From Candidatus Omnitrophica bacterium CG11_big_fil_rev_8_21_14_0_20_63_9 (GTDB lineage: Bacteria > Omnitrophota > Gorgyraeia > Aquiviventales > Aquiviventaceae), in contig PCVX01000045.1 of the NCBI GenBank assembly GCA_002796105.1, positions 1-36,238 of the forward strand: DNA of 36,238 bases, given 5' to 3'. The notes under the pieces are model-generated. The model was not told the origin of the DNA. It was given only the letters and a program-made list of their open reading frames with translations, and did no database searches. Both the position numbers and the translations under genes were made by a program. How positions within the stretch are numbered: position 1 is the first letter of the stretch; each line of letters begins with the position of its first letter. Of this stretch, positions 36,001 to 36,238 are shown one piece after another.

Positions 36001-36238
36001 GGGCTGGGTCCTTGGCCGTGCGGGGTTTGCCTGGGACCTACCATCCTTTCGTGCAGTATAATCTGCTGGTCCATGAAGCGGCACATGCGGTGCTGGGCGT
36101 GTCTTCGGCTCCGGCGGTCCATTGGATCGCCTATGCGGTGCAGGCCGCGCCCTTGTGGTTCGCCCTGGCGGGCGTTGTGTTTGGCGGGTGGATCGGCCTG
36201 GCGGTCGGGGTCTTGGCCGGGATGGTTCTCCAGGCGGG
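1..36238 (+). CDS. Internal part of one giant multidomain membrane protein gene, partial at both ends
   Basis: One frame (codons at 3, 6, 9 ... 36234) is open for the whole window: 12,078 codons, no stop, no natural start. The reading is supported by family motifs in this frame near both edges and throughout: GT2 EDxxxG and QxxRW, GH-A acid/base and nucleophile, methyltransferase motif I, guanylyltransferase, two phosphohexomutases, mannose-6-phosphate isomerase, histidine kinase, GT35, nucleotidyltransferase and two HEXXH sites. Enzyme domains are separated by Pro/Ala/Ser/Thr-rich linkers and hydrophobic segments. Cysteine is almost absent (four residues). The chain is probably membrane-embedded and tied to surface-glycan metabolism; that is inference. 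Giant genes of this style are known from Omnitrophota. An assembly artefact joining many genes is unlikely, because 36 kb would have to lose every stop and every intergenic gap without a frame change. Regulation cannot be judged: the promoter and start lie upstream. Confidence 0.97.
3..1112 (+). other. Domain: C-terminal half of a GT2 (cellulose-synthase-like) membrane glycosyltransferase
   Basis: Processive-type GT2 enzymes transfer a sugar from a nucleotide donor on the cytoplasmic face and often extrude the polymer through their own membrane helices. The window opens inside such a domain. GGTGN at residues 27-31 corresponds to the GGTxNxF loop before the acceptor motif; YNIIEDSERG with E115-D116 matches the family's TED acceptor site (normally YNVTEDxDLG); QRQRW at 155-159 is the QxxRW motif. 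Four or more hydrophobic segments follow (about 495-580, 597-675, 825-893, 1017-1105), as in family members. The donor-binding Asp motifs must lie upstream and cannot be checked. The sugar used is unknown; the GDP-mannose enzymes further along make GDP-mannose a plausible donor, but that is inference. Confidence 0.8.
1113..2220 (+). other. Region: helical linker and further membrane segments after the GT2 domain
   Basis: About 170 charged, mainly helical residues (1113-1620) are followed by hydrophobic stretches at about 1635-1750 (contains AWLAAPIIALG, a distant match to the hairpin signature recurring later), 1790-1870 and 2052-2115, with an Arg-rich helical stretch between them (1900-2040). 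No enzyme motif was recognised. Position suggests it completes the membrane part of the glycosyltransferase or tethers the following extracytoplasmic-looking domains. Confidence 0.5.
2221..3120 (+). other. Region: helical then beta-rich soluble segment, unrecognised
   Basis: Residues about 740-835 are helical and rich in Glu/Arg/Leu; about 840-1030 alternate short beta-type strands with turns and contain many aromatic residues (for example GYEGRWLQ and EHAWYDIG). The pattern suits a jelly-roll or immunoglobulin-like beta sandwich such as a carbohydrate-binding module, and it directly precedes a clearer module of that kind and a glycosidase barrel. No diagnostic motif was seen, so the assignment is by context only. 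Confidence 0.35.
3141..3600 (+). other. Domain: carbohydrate-binding-like beta sandwich, copy A
   Basis: Residues about 1047-1200. The layout 'DLSxKRVRVRIRVPADFP ... Q..AQDAEWHW ... VRVLRLKIAT ... ELDGALEVLEYTI' resembles beta-sandwich modules attached to GH5-type enzymes, which carry a 'DLSGK..' strand, an aromatic WxW sugar platform and a closing 'I.I.ID.I' strand. Here the pair W1112/W1114 would form the platform. A diverged second copy follows the catalytic barrel (4785-5340) and shares the order of these elements, including the LGVKIAT/LRLKIAT strand. Exact family number and ligand are unknown. Confidence 0.5.
3645..4470 (+). other. Domain: clan GH-A glycoside hydrolase (GH5-like TIM barrel)
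   Basis: Clan GH-A enzymes hydrolyse beta-glycosides with two glutamates: acid/base in an N-E pair at the end of strand 4, nucleophile at the end of strand 7. In frame I see DLVNEIH with N1353-E1354, the strand-6 type FHLY (1417-1420; GH5 often has an aromatic/His here), GITEAK with E1444 in the nucleophile position, and LLFWEDAEHP as strand 8. Early strands (EAFRLMPAFD, then a helix and RHNIITLFD) fit the barrel. The length of about 270 residues is near the usual size. Both catalytic Glu are kept, so activity is plausible. Flanking sandwich domains suggest glycan binding. The substrate (cellulose, mannan or host glycan) cannot be read from sequence. Confidence is good for the clan and moderate for GH5. 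Confidence 0.65.
4552..4780 (+). other. Membrane segment followed by a Tat-like twin-arginine hydrophobic stretch
   Basis: A hydrophobic helix (about 4585-4660) is followed by a Pro/Ala-rich linker and then TTRRQVLQWAGLGGLIVAA. The paired Arg (4701-4706), the hydrophobic position two residues later and the short Gly/Ala-rich core resemble a Tat signal ((S/T)RRxxLK plus h-region). It sits directly before the second carbohydrate-binding-like domain, as an export signal would if that domain had once been the start of a separate protein. Function inside a long chain is unknown. Confidence 0.45.
4785..5345 (+). other. Domain: carbohydrate-binding-like beta sandwich, copy B
   Basis: Residues about 1595-1780. 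YDLTGARLRATFSLP, QVFVKDVAGKSQYGRWQ, IRLLGVKIAT and GDIRIKRIELLV reproduce, in order, the elements of copy A on the other side of the glycosidase barrel. The two copies are strongly diverged, so the duplication is old or they were acquired separately. A Pro/Thr linker (QPTPTS) and membrane segment follow. Binding of a polysaccharide is inferred. Confidence 0.5.
5448..6728 (+). repeat. Tandem duplication: two divergent copies of a membrane-plus-helical unit
   Basis: Unit 1 is 5448-5999 and unit 2 is 6084-6728. Both start with a Trp-rich stretch (LSWEAWW / ISLETWW), continue with a hydrophobic helix ending near a Pro (LEPLLAW / LSPFIVE), an Arg-rich helix, then DMSRETAQARAAFIERF / AMSAQTLNARTGFVEHF. 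The best match is LIDAAELVTDAR (1915-1926) / LIEAAALVTDAR (2144-2155), followed by an acidic-basic helix LDALKSEE / LDNALRSEQ. They end with EVHELLNNPPELKRRIDE / AVHALLDDLPAFQRQMEE. I do not recognise the unit. Codon choice here is less GC-biased (more CGT, AGT, TTA, CTT) than in the enzyme domains that follow. Confidence 0.8.
6750..7595 (+). other. Domain: class I SAM-dependent methyltransferase
   Basis: Methyltransferases of this type (Methyltransf_23-like) methylate sugars or small metabolites using S-adenosylmethionine. Motif I is WVDVGAASG (2362-2370; DxGxxxG), the acidic end of strand 2 is VTAVE, the post-motif segment is YDVLEHLPDP (2424-2433), strand 5 is PDGLLIIRVPD, and the tail EHLYYFSDESMKQLLARSGF is the family's usual C-terminal helix. 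The preceding segment SGLVYLARRPNAEWWQRVYD matches the region that in relatives follows a Cys zinc ribbon (CGLVYVNPRP...Y), but no Cys is present, so the metal site has been lost. It lies between the tandem repeat and the GDP-mannose block; a role in methylating a glycan precursor would fit but is inference. Confidence 0.78.
7596..8135 (+). other. Membrane anchor and coiled-coil linker with a CxxC pair
   Basis: An Ala/Val/Pro-rich linker leads to a hydrophobic helix (about 7755-7825) ending in a basic ARRQARRAAQQQ stop-transfer-like run, then an amphipathic helical stretch to base 8130. It contains CESC (C2669, C2672), one of only two cysteine pairs in the window. The guanylyltransferase starts about 45 residues later. 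Confidence 0.6.
8100..9420 (+). other. Domain: mannose-1-phosphate guanylyltransferase (ManC/GMP type)
   Basis: Makes GDP-mannose from mannose-1-phosphate and GTP. All family landmarks are in order: VVLAGGASSRFFP (2718-2730; the nucleotide loop, normally LAGGxGxRxxP), EPDRRNTWPA (2798-2807; EPxxRNTAPA), MLTADHII, WTGFGAI, VFEEKP (2894-2899; the EKP active-site motif), WFWNSGMY (2913-2920), NSLDYAI and FFWADIGSWDAL (3007-3018). The Lys expected in the first loop appears as VNKIF. The C-terminal beta module (9100-9265; DSILIAEP ... GLRGTIVV) is followed by a second, diverged copy (9285-9410; NCEVRVADG ... GVTDVEIV) holding the CxxC pair C3102/C3105. The cupin isomerase half of bifunctional enzymes is absent here, but an isomerase domain occurs at 14,840. 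Strong match; likely catalytically competent. Confidence 0.9.
9421..9720 (+). other. Membrane anchor between guanylyltransferase and phosphomannomutase
   Basis: A Pro/Ala/Val-rich linker is followed by EWQVTLTSVLAW and a single long hydrophobic helix (about 9555-9630) ending in LLRRLRG, then another Pro/Ala-rich linker. The same design (W..ITV, one hydrophobic helix, basic end, PA-rich linker) recurs at 11,580-11,690 and, more loosely, at 4,590. I see one helix only, which poses a topology question because cytosolic-type enzymes lie on both sides. Confidence 0.65.
9721..11385 (+). other. Domain: phosphomannomutase (alpha-D-phosphohexomutase family), complete
   Basis: Interconverts mannose-6-phosphate and mannose-1-phosphate through a phosphoserine. 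All four functional loops are present: FGTSGLRD (GTSGLR 3251-3256), ITGSHIPANQNGVKF with active serine S3355, QDGDSDRP giving the metal ligands D3517, D3519, D3521, the sugar-binding GWEANGG (3600-3606), and the phosphate-binding RPSGNSP (3762-3768). TGSHIP plus EANGG is typical of the phosphomannomutase branch rather than phosphoglucosamine mutases, so mannose is the likely substrate. The length of about 550 residues is somewhat above the family's usual 450-500. It sits next to the guanylyltransferase that consumes its product. Strong assignment; likely active. Confidence 0.9.
11386..11745 (+). other. Membrane anchor between the two phosphohexomutase domains
   Basis: An acidic stretch (EHKDDEDQ) and a basic helix are followed by a Gly/Pro segment, TWSFQITVPVPLILLL and one hydrophobic helix (about 11,590-11,670), then an Arg/Gln-rich end and a Pro/Ala linker. 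The layout mirrors the anchor at 9,421-9,720. Confidence 0.6.
11746..13995 (+). other. Domain: second phosphohexomutase with rearranged first domain, preceded by a helix-turn-helix-like stretch
   Basis: A short three-helix stretch (11,760-11,940; FTSESYAREFGLSLEQAR) looks like a winged-helix start. It is followed by YDMRG (3998-4002), VTASHNPAGDNGIKW with active serine S4038, then LVGAGVRESSERI and a GLRAAGVTTYDLGVTATPETY strand. In the family the GxDxRxSS strand comes before the TASHNP loop; here it comes after, so the first domain appears permuted. A 170-residue helical insert follows. The rest is in normal order: DFGNGSNW, PDGRFLVHLPDPTKPEF, metal loop FDEDGDR (D4368, D4370, D4372), VEPSGHAFF (4486-4493) and the phosphate loop RNSNNES (4602-4608, diverged from RPSGTEP). 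Substrate is uncertain (mannose, glucose or glucosamine phosphate). Activity depends on whether the permuted loop still folds into place. Confidence 0.82.
13996..14839 (+). other. Region: membrane segment and helical stretch before the isomerase
   Basis: A helical stretch, then a hydrophobic segment (about 14,205-14,350) containing MAALLFGMMAPLVIAWL, which resembles the hairpin signature found eleven times downstream. A basic amphipathic helical region (14,360-14,800) follows, without recognised motif. Confidence 0.45.
14840..16120 (+). other. Domain: class I mannose-6-phosphate isomerase-like (ManA-type cupin)
   Basis: Class I isomerases are zinc cupins that interconvert fructose-6-phosphate and mannose-6-phosphate, the entry step to GDP-mannose. 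I see KYFFAKFLDPSDFPPFAYVGF (starting near residue 4999), then a helical insert, then LSIQVHP (Q5150 and H5152 match the family's first two zinc ligands), HPKDELW (E5164, third-ligand position), FDKTESSADFFTPF, and a C-terminal cupin barrel (about 15,790-16,070; HELRLHG, SYTEVHV.RGSAIITLDGG, APAMLPAS). Total length of about 425 residues is close to ManA. The fourth zinc ligand (His) is not certain; candidates are the HH of ANHHSYTEVH. Domain order in the chain is guanylyltransferase, mutase, mutase, isomerase, the reverse of the pathway. Confidence 0.72.
16121..16640 (+). other. Linker and membrane hairpin (signature copy 1)
   Basis: A helical tail (16,130-16,280) and a short beta-type stretch (16,280-16,390) are followed by a hydrophobic pair of segments around 16,430-16,555 that ends with LAALPLVMGS (16,524-16,553), the first clear copy of the recurring hairpin signature. 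The first hydrophobic segment begins inside the 36-base palindrome described separately. Confidence 0.55.
16400..16435. repeat. 36-base near-perfect palindrome read in frame (REP-like)
   Basis: The left arm begins aaaattggggacgtttc and the right arm is its near-exact reverse complement, ending in cctaatttt. Bases 1-17 pair with 20-36; only one pair is a G-T wobble and the two central bases do not pair. The locally AT-rich ends contrast with the GC-rich surroundings. It adds exactly 36 bases, coding for KLGTFPETSLIL plus edge bases, and keeps the frame. It looks like a dispersed REP-type palindrome of the sort mobilised by REP-associated tyrosine transposases, but no transposase is in the window. 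Confidence 0.75.
16641..17640 (+). other. Region: helical soluble segment and hairpin signature copy 2, unrecognised
   Basis: Residues about 5550-5880. Mainly helical, with a basic stretch, a Gly/Ser/Ala linker (17,220-17,290) and one copy of the 'DPxLL' helical repeat (17,340-17,510; QPETRTLFQRDPWLLKELV), also found at 33,050-33,430 and 35,385-35,560. It ends in GRRTSS, a hydrophobic helix (17,525-17,580) and SLAALPVLGTV (17,592-17,624). No enzyme motif seen. Confidence 0.45.
17641..18995 (+). other. Region: helical membrane-anchored segment upstream of the kinase, with hairpin copies 3 and 4
   Basis: A short helical domain (17,650-17,870), a membrane hairpin ending GLAALPMVMGN (17,961-17,993), a roughly 270-residue helical domain (18,010-18,820) without recognised motif, then SRRTLTTIGV (18,840-18,869; twin-Arg, Tat-like) and a hydrophobic helix ending SLAEVPAIFLMG (18,912-18,947). 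Placed directly before the kinase core, the helical domain could be its input module; this is inference from position. Confidence 0.45.
18996..20070 (+). other. Domain: histidine kinase core (HisKA-like plus HATPase)
   Basis: Sensor kinases autophosphorylate a His and pass the phosphate to a response regulator. The H-box is ETLHNLRTPLSSL with H6346 (family HELRTPL; Asn replaces the usual Glu/Asp next to His). A long helical insert of about 200 residues separates it from the ATP-binding part: N-box ALKNFILNSIYLL (N6566, N6570), G1 box RDNGPGFD (DxGxG at 6620-6624) and G2 box GGTGLGIGEARRYIE (from 6647). The final strand TEVSIWLP is normal for the fold. No receiver domain follows; the partner must be elsewhere in the chain or encoded apart. 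The preceding membrane hairpin gives the usual membrane tether. Confidence 0.83.
20085..20940 (+). other. Domain: winged-helix-like segment followed by two ACT-like domains
   Basis: FLASDIAVHVRAEEGEVLRHFSRLQEEGYLLP (from 20,187) has the helix-turn-helix-wing pattern of small winged helices. Next is RELRITSQHTAPGRLNLILRTIEDAGGSVE and then VFELSIPPKLGPAKIVDMISAVPGVQSDSVTL, each with the beta-alpha-beta pattern of ACT domains, which usually bind small effectors or mediate dimers (compare the C-terminus of RelA/SpoT proteins). No synthetase or hydrolase motif of those proteins is present. Following a kinase core, these could sense a ligand or mediate interactions. Family assignment is by pattern only. 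Confidence 0.5.
20941..22185 (+). other. Region: three membrane segments with coiled coil, hairpin copies 5 and 6
   Basis: Hydrophobic segments at about 21,042-21,125, 21,423-21,518 (ending LGILPMLIGSV) and 22,050-22,151 (ending LAAGLLPLVVGSL). Between the first two is a heptad-like charged helix (21,140-21,390). Between the last two is a basic linker and a helical segment (21,630-22,010) of unknown role. Confidence 0.5.
22186..23040 (+). other. Region: helical repeats and a small beta domain leading into the GT35 domain
   Basis: Residues about 7395-7545 form short amphipathic helices (TPQEFYEAAETWAASGAHDW...AGQFYAELMRVVEEHP) in a TPR- or HEAT-like rhythm. Residues about 7555-7670 are beta-rich (KVTFTHVDPMTVRLRMRQ ... 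ELELVMSD). Bacterial short-form alpha-glucan phosphorylases often carry an extra N-terminal domain, so this part may belong to the next domain. Confidence 0.4.
23076..24915 (+). other. Domain: divergent GT35 (glycogen/alpha-glucan phosphorylase-like)
   Basis: GT35 enzymes release glucose-1-phosphate from alpha-glucans with pyridoxal phosphate (PLP). The order of elements matches the family: VLAMEAS...GAMGGGLGILLGGFLRSL (GGGLG 7715-7719; family YSGGLGVLAGDHLK), VHESFPA (H7867; family H.NEGH), AHTVV (H7903, T7904; family THTPV), KAHEEDG (K8089, H8091; family GKAHP), and VIQGAKASLQTSIPPLEAAG...KK (family VQG.DVWLN.P..PLEASGTS.MK). Gapless alignment of the last segment puts K8154 at the PLP lysine, but the surrounding EASGTS is not kept and NEGH is altered. 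Length of about 600 residues suits the short form. It may have changed activity or be inactive; other GT-B families are less likely. Confidence 0.7.
24916..26558 (+). other. Region: Pro-rich linker and multiple membrane segments, hairpin copies 7 and 8
   Basis: A Pro/Ala/Gly-rich linker (24,921-25,040) is followed by hydrophobic segments at about 25,095-25,185, 25,290-25,463 (ending LSAAALPMVLGTI), 25,545-25,652 (GVGLALPVMLTTV) and 25,710-25,760. A helical soluble stretch (25,790-26,150) follows, then a Trp-rich membrane pair (IAAIWWWVWATHLL at about 26,187; WWPLWWWLLPSGF at about 26,312) and a further segment to 26,470. No catalytic motif seen. An eight-G run lies at 26,119-26,126. Confidence 0.5.
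26559..27000 (+). other. Domain: HEAT repeats
   Basis: Four to five helical hairpins of about 31 residues. The clearest are SPKAWLRRRAVEMLADDGDRDVT, DPDATVRAAVIIAMERLQAAEAV and DLDPVMRDHAVRALGGLGAINAI, with the HEAT hallmarks D/P at the turn, V-R at the start of helix A or B and A-A-L-G-x-L packing. HEAT solenoids usually bind proteins. They follow a Trp-rich membrane segment and precede a nucleotidyltransferase domain. Confidence 0.75.
27180..28055 (+). other. Domain: CCA-adding/poly(A)-polymerase-type nucleotidyltransferase
   Basis: Class II tRNA nucleotidyltransferases and bacterial poly(A) polymerases share a head domain with GGxxRD and DxD motifs. I see VVFGGAVRDLLLG (GG 9105-9106, RD 9109-9110) and DDLDVTI (D9119 and D9121, the catalytic metal ligands), then the family's second conserved segment FLGDVLRILRLKHQFGL (family EDPLRILRAxRFAxQLGF). 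A helical neck region follows to 28,050. The stretch between, about 140 residues, is longer than usual. The EDxxR-type nucleotide-recognition motif of the neck was not found, so substrate and activity are open. A tRNA-type enzyme inside a membrane protein is unexpected. Confidence 0.72.
28056..28960 (+). other. Region: two membrane segments, a signal-peptide-like end, and an unknown helical domain
   Basis: Hydrophobic helices lie at about 28,110-28,180 and 28,248-28,330. The second ends LLFGGVARGAEPRAP, which reads like a Sec signal peptide with a small-x-small cleavage site. The following domain (28,375-28,955) is helical with one beta stretch (PAVIVVDDL). Its segment IIMTQDVVEQSARLL has the same spacing as AAMTHEGAHLLQQT in the metallopeptidase downstream, but with no His, so it may be a decayed relative. 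Tentative. Confidence 0.4.
28961..29385 (+). other. Pro/Ser/Thr linker and Tat-like twin-arginine hydrophobic segment
   Basis: MPTPAPSATPSPDTSSDGTP (28,999-29,058) is a low-complexity linker of the kind found in exported proteins. A hydrophobic patch follows at 29,100-29,130. TRRRLLWMGGAAAVLAAAEA (29,214-29,273) then has the (S/T)RRxL plus Ala/Gly-rich core of a Tat signal, and a further Pro/Thr linker leads into the metallopeptidase domain. The arrangement looks like the N-terminus of a formerly separate exported peptidase. Confidence 0.5.
29386..30185 (+). other. Domain: putative HEXXH zinc metallopeptidase
   Basis: AAMTHEGAHLLQQT contains the HEXXH zinc site (H9896, E9897, H9900). A possible third ligand is one of the Glu in MVFFLELEAQAREVELSYL about 60-70 residues on, as in gluzincins with a downstream E..xA helix. 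The domain is mainly helical, with beta strands just before the site (RTAIEIIYS and EAIAVNYGV), a layout seen in many HEXXH peptidases. It follows a Tat-like segment and linker. Substrate unknown; candidates are cell-wall or host protein, or the giant chain itself. Confidence 0.6.
30186..32005 (+). other. Region: long helical and Pro/Ala-rich stretch, unrecognised
   Basis: Four helical blocks (30,290-30,660; 30,850-31,230; 31,370-31,570; 31,680-31,970) are separated by Pro/Ala/Arg/Glu-rich linkers (30,660-30,720; 31,265-31,350; 31,575-31,675). Parts show heptad-like charge patterns (ELEEIRNDLERILADLD; LARRLTRIRAQA). The blocks share a general look but I could not align them convincingly. Likely a spacer or scaffold. 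Confidence 0.4.
32006..33020 (+). other. Cassette copy 1: membrane segments, hairpin signature, winged helix, beta module
   Basis: TRRGLF (32,013-32,030) opens a hydrophobic segment; another follows at 32,110-32,165; the main hairpin (about 32,300-32,408) ends MPLAAPLVIGM. A winged-helix-like domain follows (32,415-32,630; NAVVSEISRNMSFRYQDVT as helix 2-turn-helix 3, GERYAITPEAARAD as wing and exit), then a charged helix and a beta module (32,766-32,995) with DVIASIVNSDGTVTNL...GEVIRL. The same order recurs at 34,560-35,290. A membrane-tethered winged helix suggests a sensor or regulator, but DNA binding is unproven. Confidence 0.6.
33021..33525 (+). other. Helical repeat region: two copies of the 'DPxLY' unit
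   Basis: Copy one (33,051-33,215) has IRQRWSEATSEQQEAYWLNPDRL; copy two (33,258-33,425) has WEQASEERRQALRSDPRLYETL. Each continues with a hydrophobic-then-basic helix (PLRETIERTLRATVG / LTREIQEAVRDSAWAVL). Further copies are at 17,340-17,510 and 35,385-35,560. Not a family I recognise. Confidence 0.55.
33526..34555 (+). other. Membrane segment (hairpin copy 10), beta module and unknown helical domain
   Basis: A hydrophobic stretch (about 33,537-33,635) ends MTFAPMALMVRS, a diverged hairpin signature. A mixed domain follows with GVVAIIRREGEEAVFNASPGD...AGDQVSLVHV (33,828-33,938), related in pattern to the beta modules of the two cassettes. A helical domain continues to 34,550 (AVIATPSDIIQAIVASGL is absent of any known active site), with a TASHPNP stretch that is probably chance. 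Confidence 0.45.
34556..35295 (+). other. Cassette copy 2: membrane hairpin, winged helix, beta module
   Basis: A hydrophobic hairpin (about 34,560-34,673) ends MLAAPLVIGM; 27 bases coding for LAAPLVIGM (34,644-34,670) are identical to those of copy 1 (32,382-32,408). The winged helix (34,692-34,910) is clear: PMTAKELAEGLGIKPSAVNG as helix-turn-helix, LLVLRRLGLV, then TYVITPEAAEAD, matching YAITPEAARAD in copy 1. The beta module (35,033-35,275) has GTIIKIRRTATGEIEDVVEG...RPGDRVIF. The N-terminal helices resemble MarR/ArsR-type winged helices. Function unproven. Confidence 0.65.
35296..35640 (+). other. Helical repeat copy: third downstream 'NPxxLY' unit
   Basis: MVRRWAGLSLARRREYRTNPDGLYLGVLEELGERD (starting 35,400) followed by a basic helix (PELRRGLRHATVGIL) and an acidic one matches the units at 33,051 and 33,258. 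It occupies the same place after the beta module as in cassette 1, extending the cassette duplication to [hairpin-winged helix-beta-helical repeat]. Confidence 0.55.
35641..36238 (+). other. Membrane segments and start of a second HEXXH metallopeptidase-like domain, cut by the window edge
   Basis: Two hydrophobic helices (about 35,670-35,725 and 35,760-35,825) and an Arg-rich stretch are followed by YHPFVQYNLLVHEAAHAVLG with the zinc motif H12024-E12025-xx-H12028. A hydrophobic segment starts about 18 residues later and runs to the edge (VFGGWIGLAVGVLAGMVL). HExxH close to membrane helices is seen in intramembrane or membrane-bound zinc peptidases (M48, M50). The third ligand lies beyond the window, so the family cannot be named. 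Confidence 0.55.

Noticed and set aside
1-36238. Interpretation as many ordinary genes in an operon
   Set aside because: No stop codon separates any of the domains, there are no gaps, and no internal ATG is needed to explain the reading. Separate genes would each end in a stop.
1-36238. Polyketide or non-ribosomal peptide megasynthase
   Set aside because: No ketosynthase, acyltransferase, condensation, adenylation or carrier-protein motifs were seen; the content is carbohydrate metabolism, membrane and helical domains.
1-36238. CRISPR array, tRNA, rRNA, riboswitch or origin
   Set aside because: No regularly spaced identical repeats, no tRNA or rRNA signatures, and no non-coding stretch in which such elements could lie.
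1-36238. Use of an alternative genetic code to explain the long frame
   Set aside because: None of the three standard stop codons occurs in frame, so no reassignment is needed.

Overview
The whole 36,238-base window is the inside of one protein-coding gene. The + strand frame whose codons begin at positions divisible by three (codon 1 at base 3) has no TAA, TAG or TGA from the first to the last base: 12,078 sense codons with neither a start nor a stop in view. I walked the frame line by line, and recognisable domains in this same frame are found from one edge to the other. Residue numbers below are window numbers (residue n starts at base 3n). There is no intergenic DNA, RNA gene, promoter, terminator or CRISPR array. 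The DNA is GC-rich. Chromosomal giant genes joining carbohydrate enzymes, membrane segments and unknown helical regions are known from Omnitrophota (candidate phylum OP3, e.g. Candidatus Velamenicoccus archaeovorus). That lineage is my best guess for the source; it is an inference from architecture, not a database result.

Layout. Bases 1-2200: C-terminal half of a GT2 membrane glycosyltransferase plus further membrane segments. 2200-5340: a clan GH-A glycosidase barrel between carbohydrate-binding-like beta domains. 5448-6728: a tandem duplication of a membrane-plus-helical unit. 6750-7590: a SAM methyltransferase. 8100-16100: the three enzyme activities that lead from fructose-6-phosphate to GDP-mannose, as mannose-1-phosphate guanylyltransferase, two phosphohexomutases (one with a rearranged first domain) and a class I mannose-6-phosphate isomerase. 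16100-19000: membrane-anchored helical regions, opened by a 36-base palindrome that is read through in frame. 19000-20930: a histidine kinase core, a winged helix and ACT-like domains. 20940-24900: membrane and coiled-coil segments, then a divergent GT35 (glycogen phosphorylase-like) domain. 24900-28050: membrane segments, HEAT repeats and a CCA-adding/poly(A)-polymerase-type nucleotidyltransferase. 28050-32000: a possible decayed peptidase domain, a Tat-like segment, an HEXXH metallopeptidase and long helical/Pro-Ala-rich stretches. 32000-35640: two copies of a [membrane hairpin - winged helix - beta module - helical repeat] cassette. 35645-36238: membrane segments and a second HEXXH domain cut by the window edge.

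How it may work together. The content points to building, trimming and sensing a mannose-containing surface glycan: sugar-nucleotide supply, glycosyl transfer, glycan binding and hydrolysis, a sensor kinase and DNA-binding-like domains, all strung on membrane anchors. Three features are most unusual: a complete GDP-mannose route in one chain; near-total lack of cysteine (I count four in 12,078 residues, as two CxxC pairs flanking the guanylyltransferase); and a short membrane-hairpin signature (AALPxVxG type) recurring at least eleven times as a domain separator.
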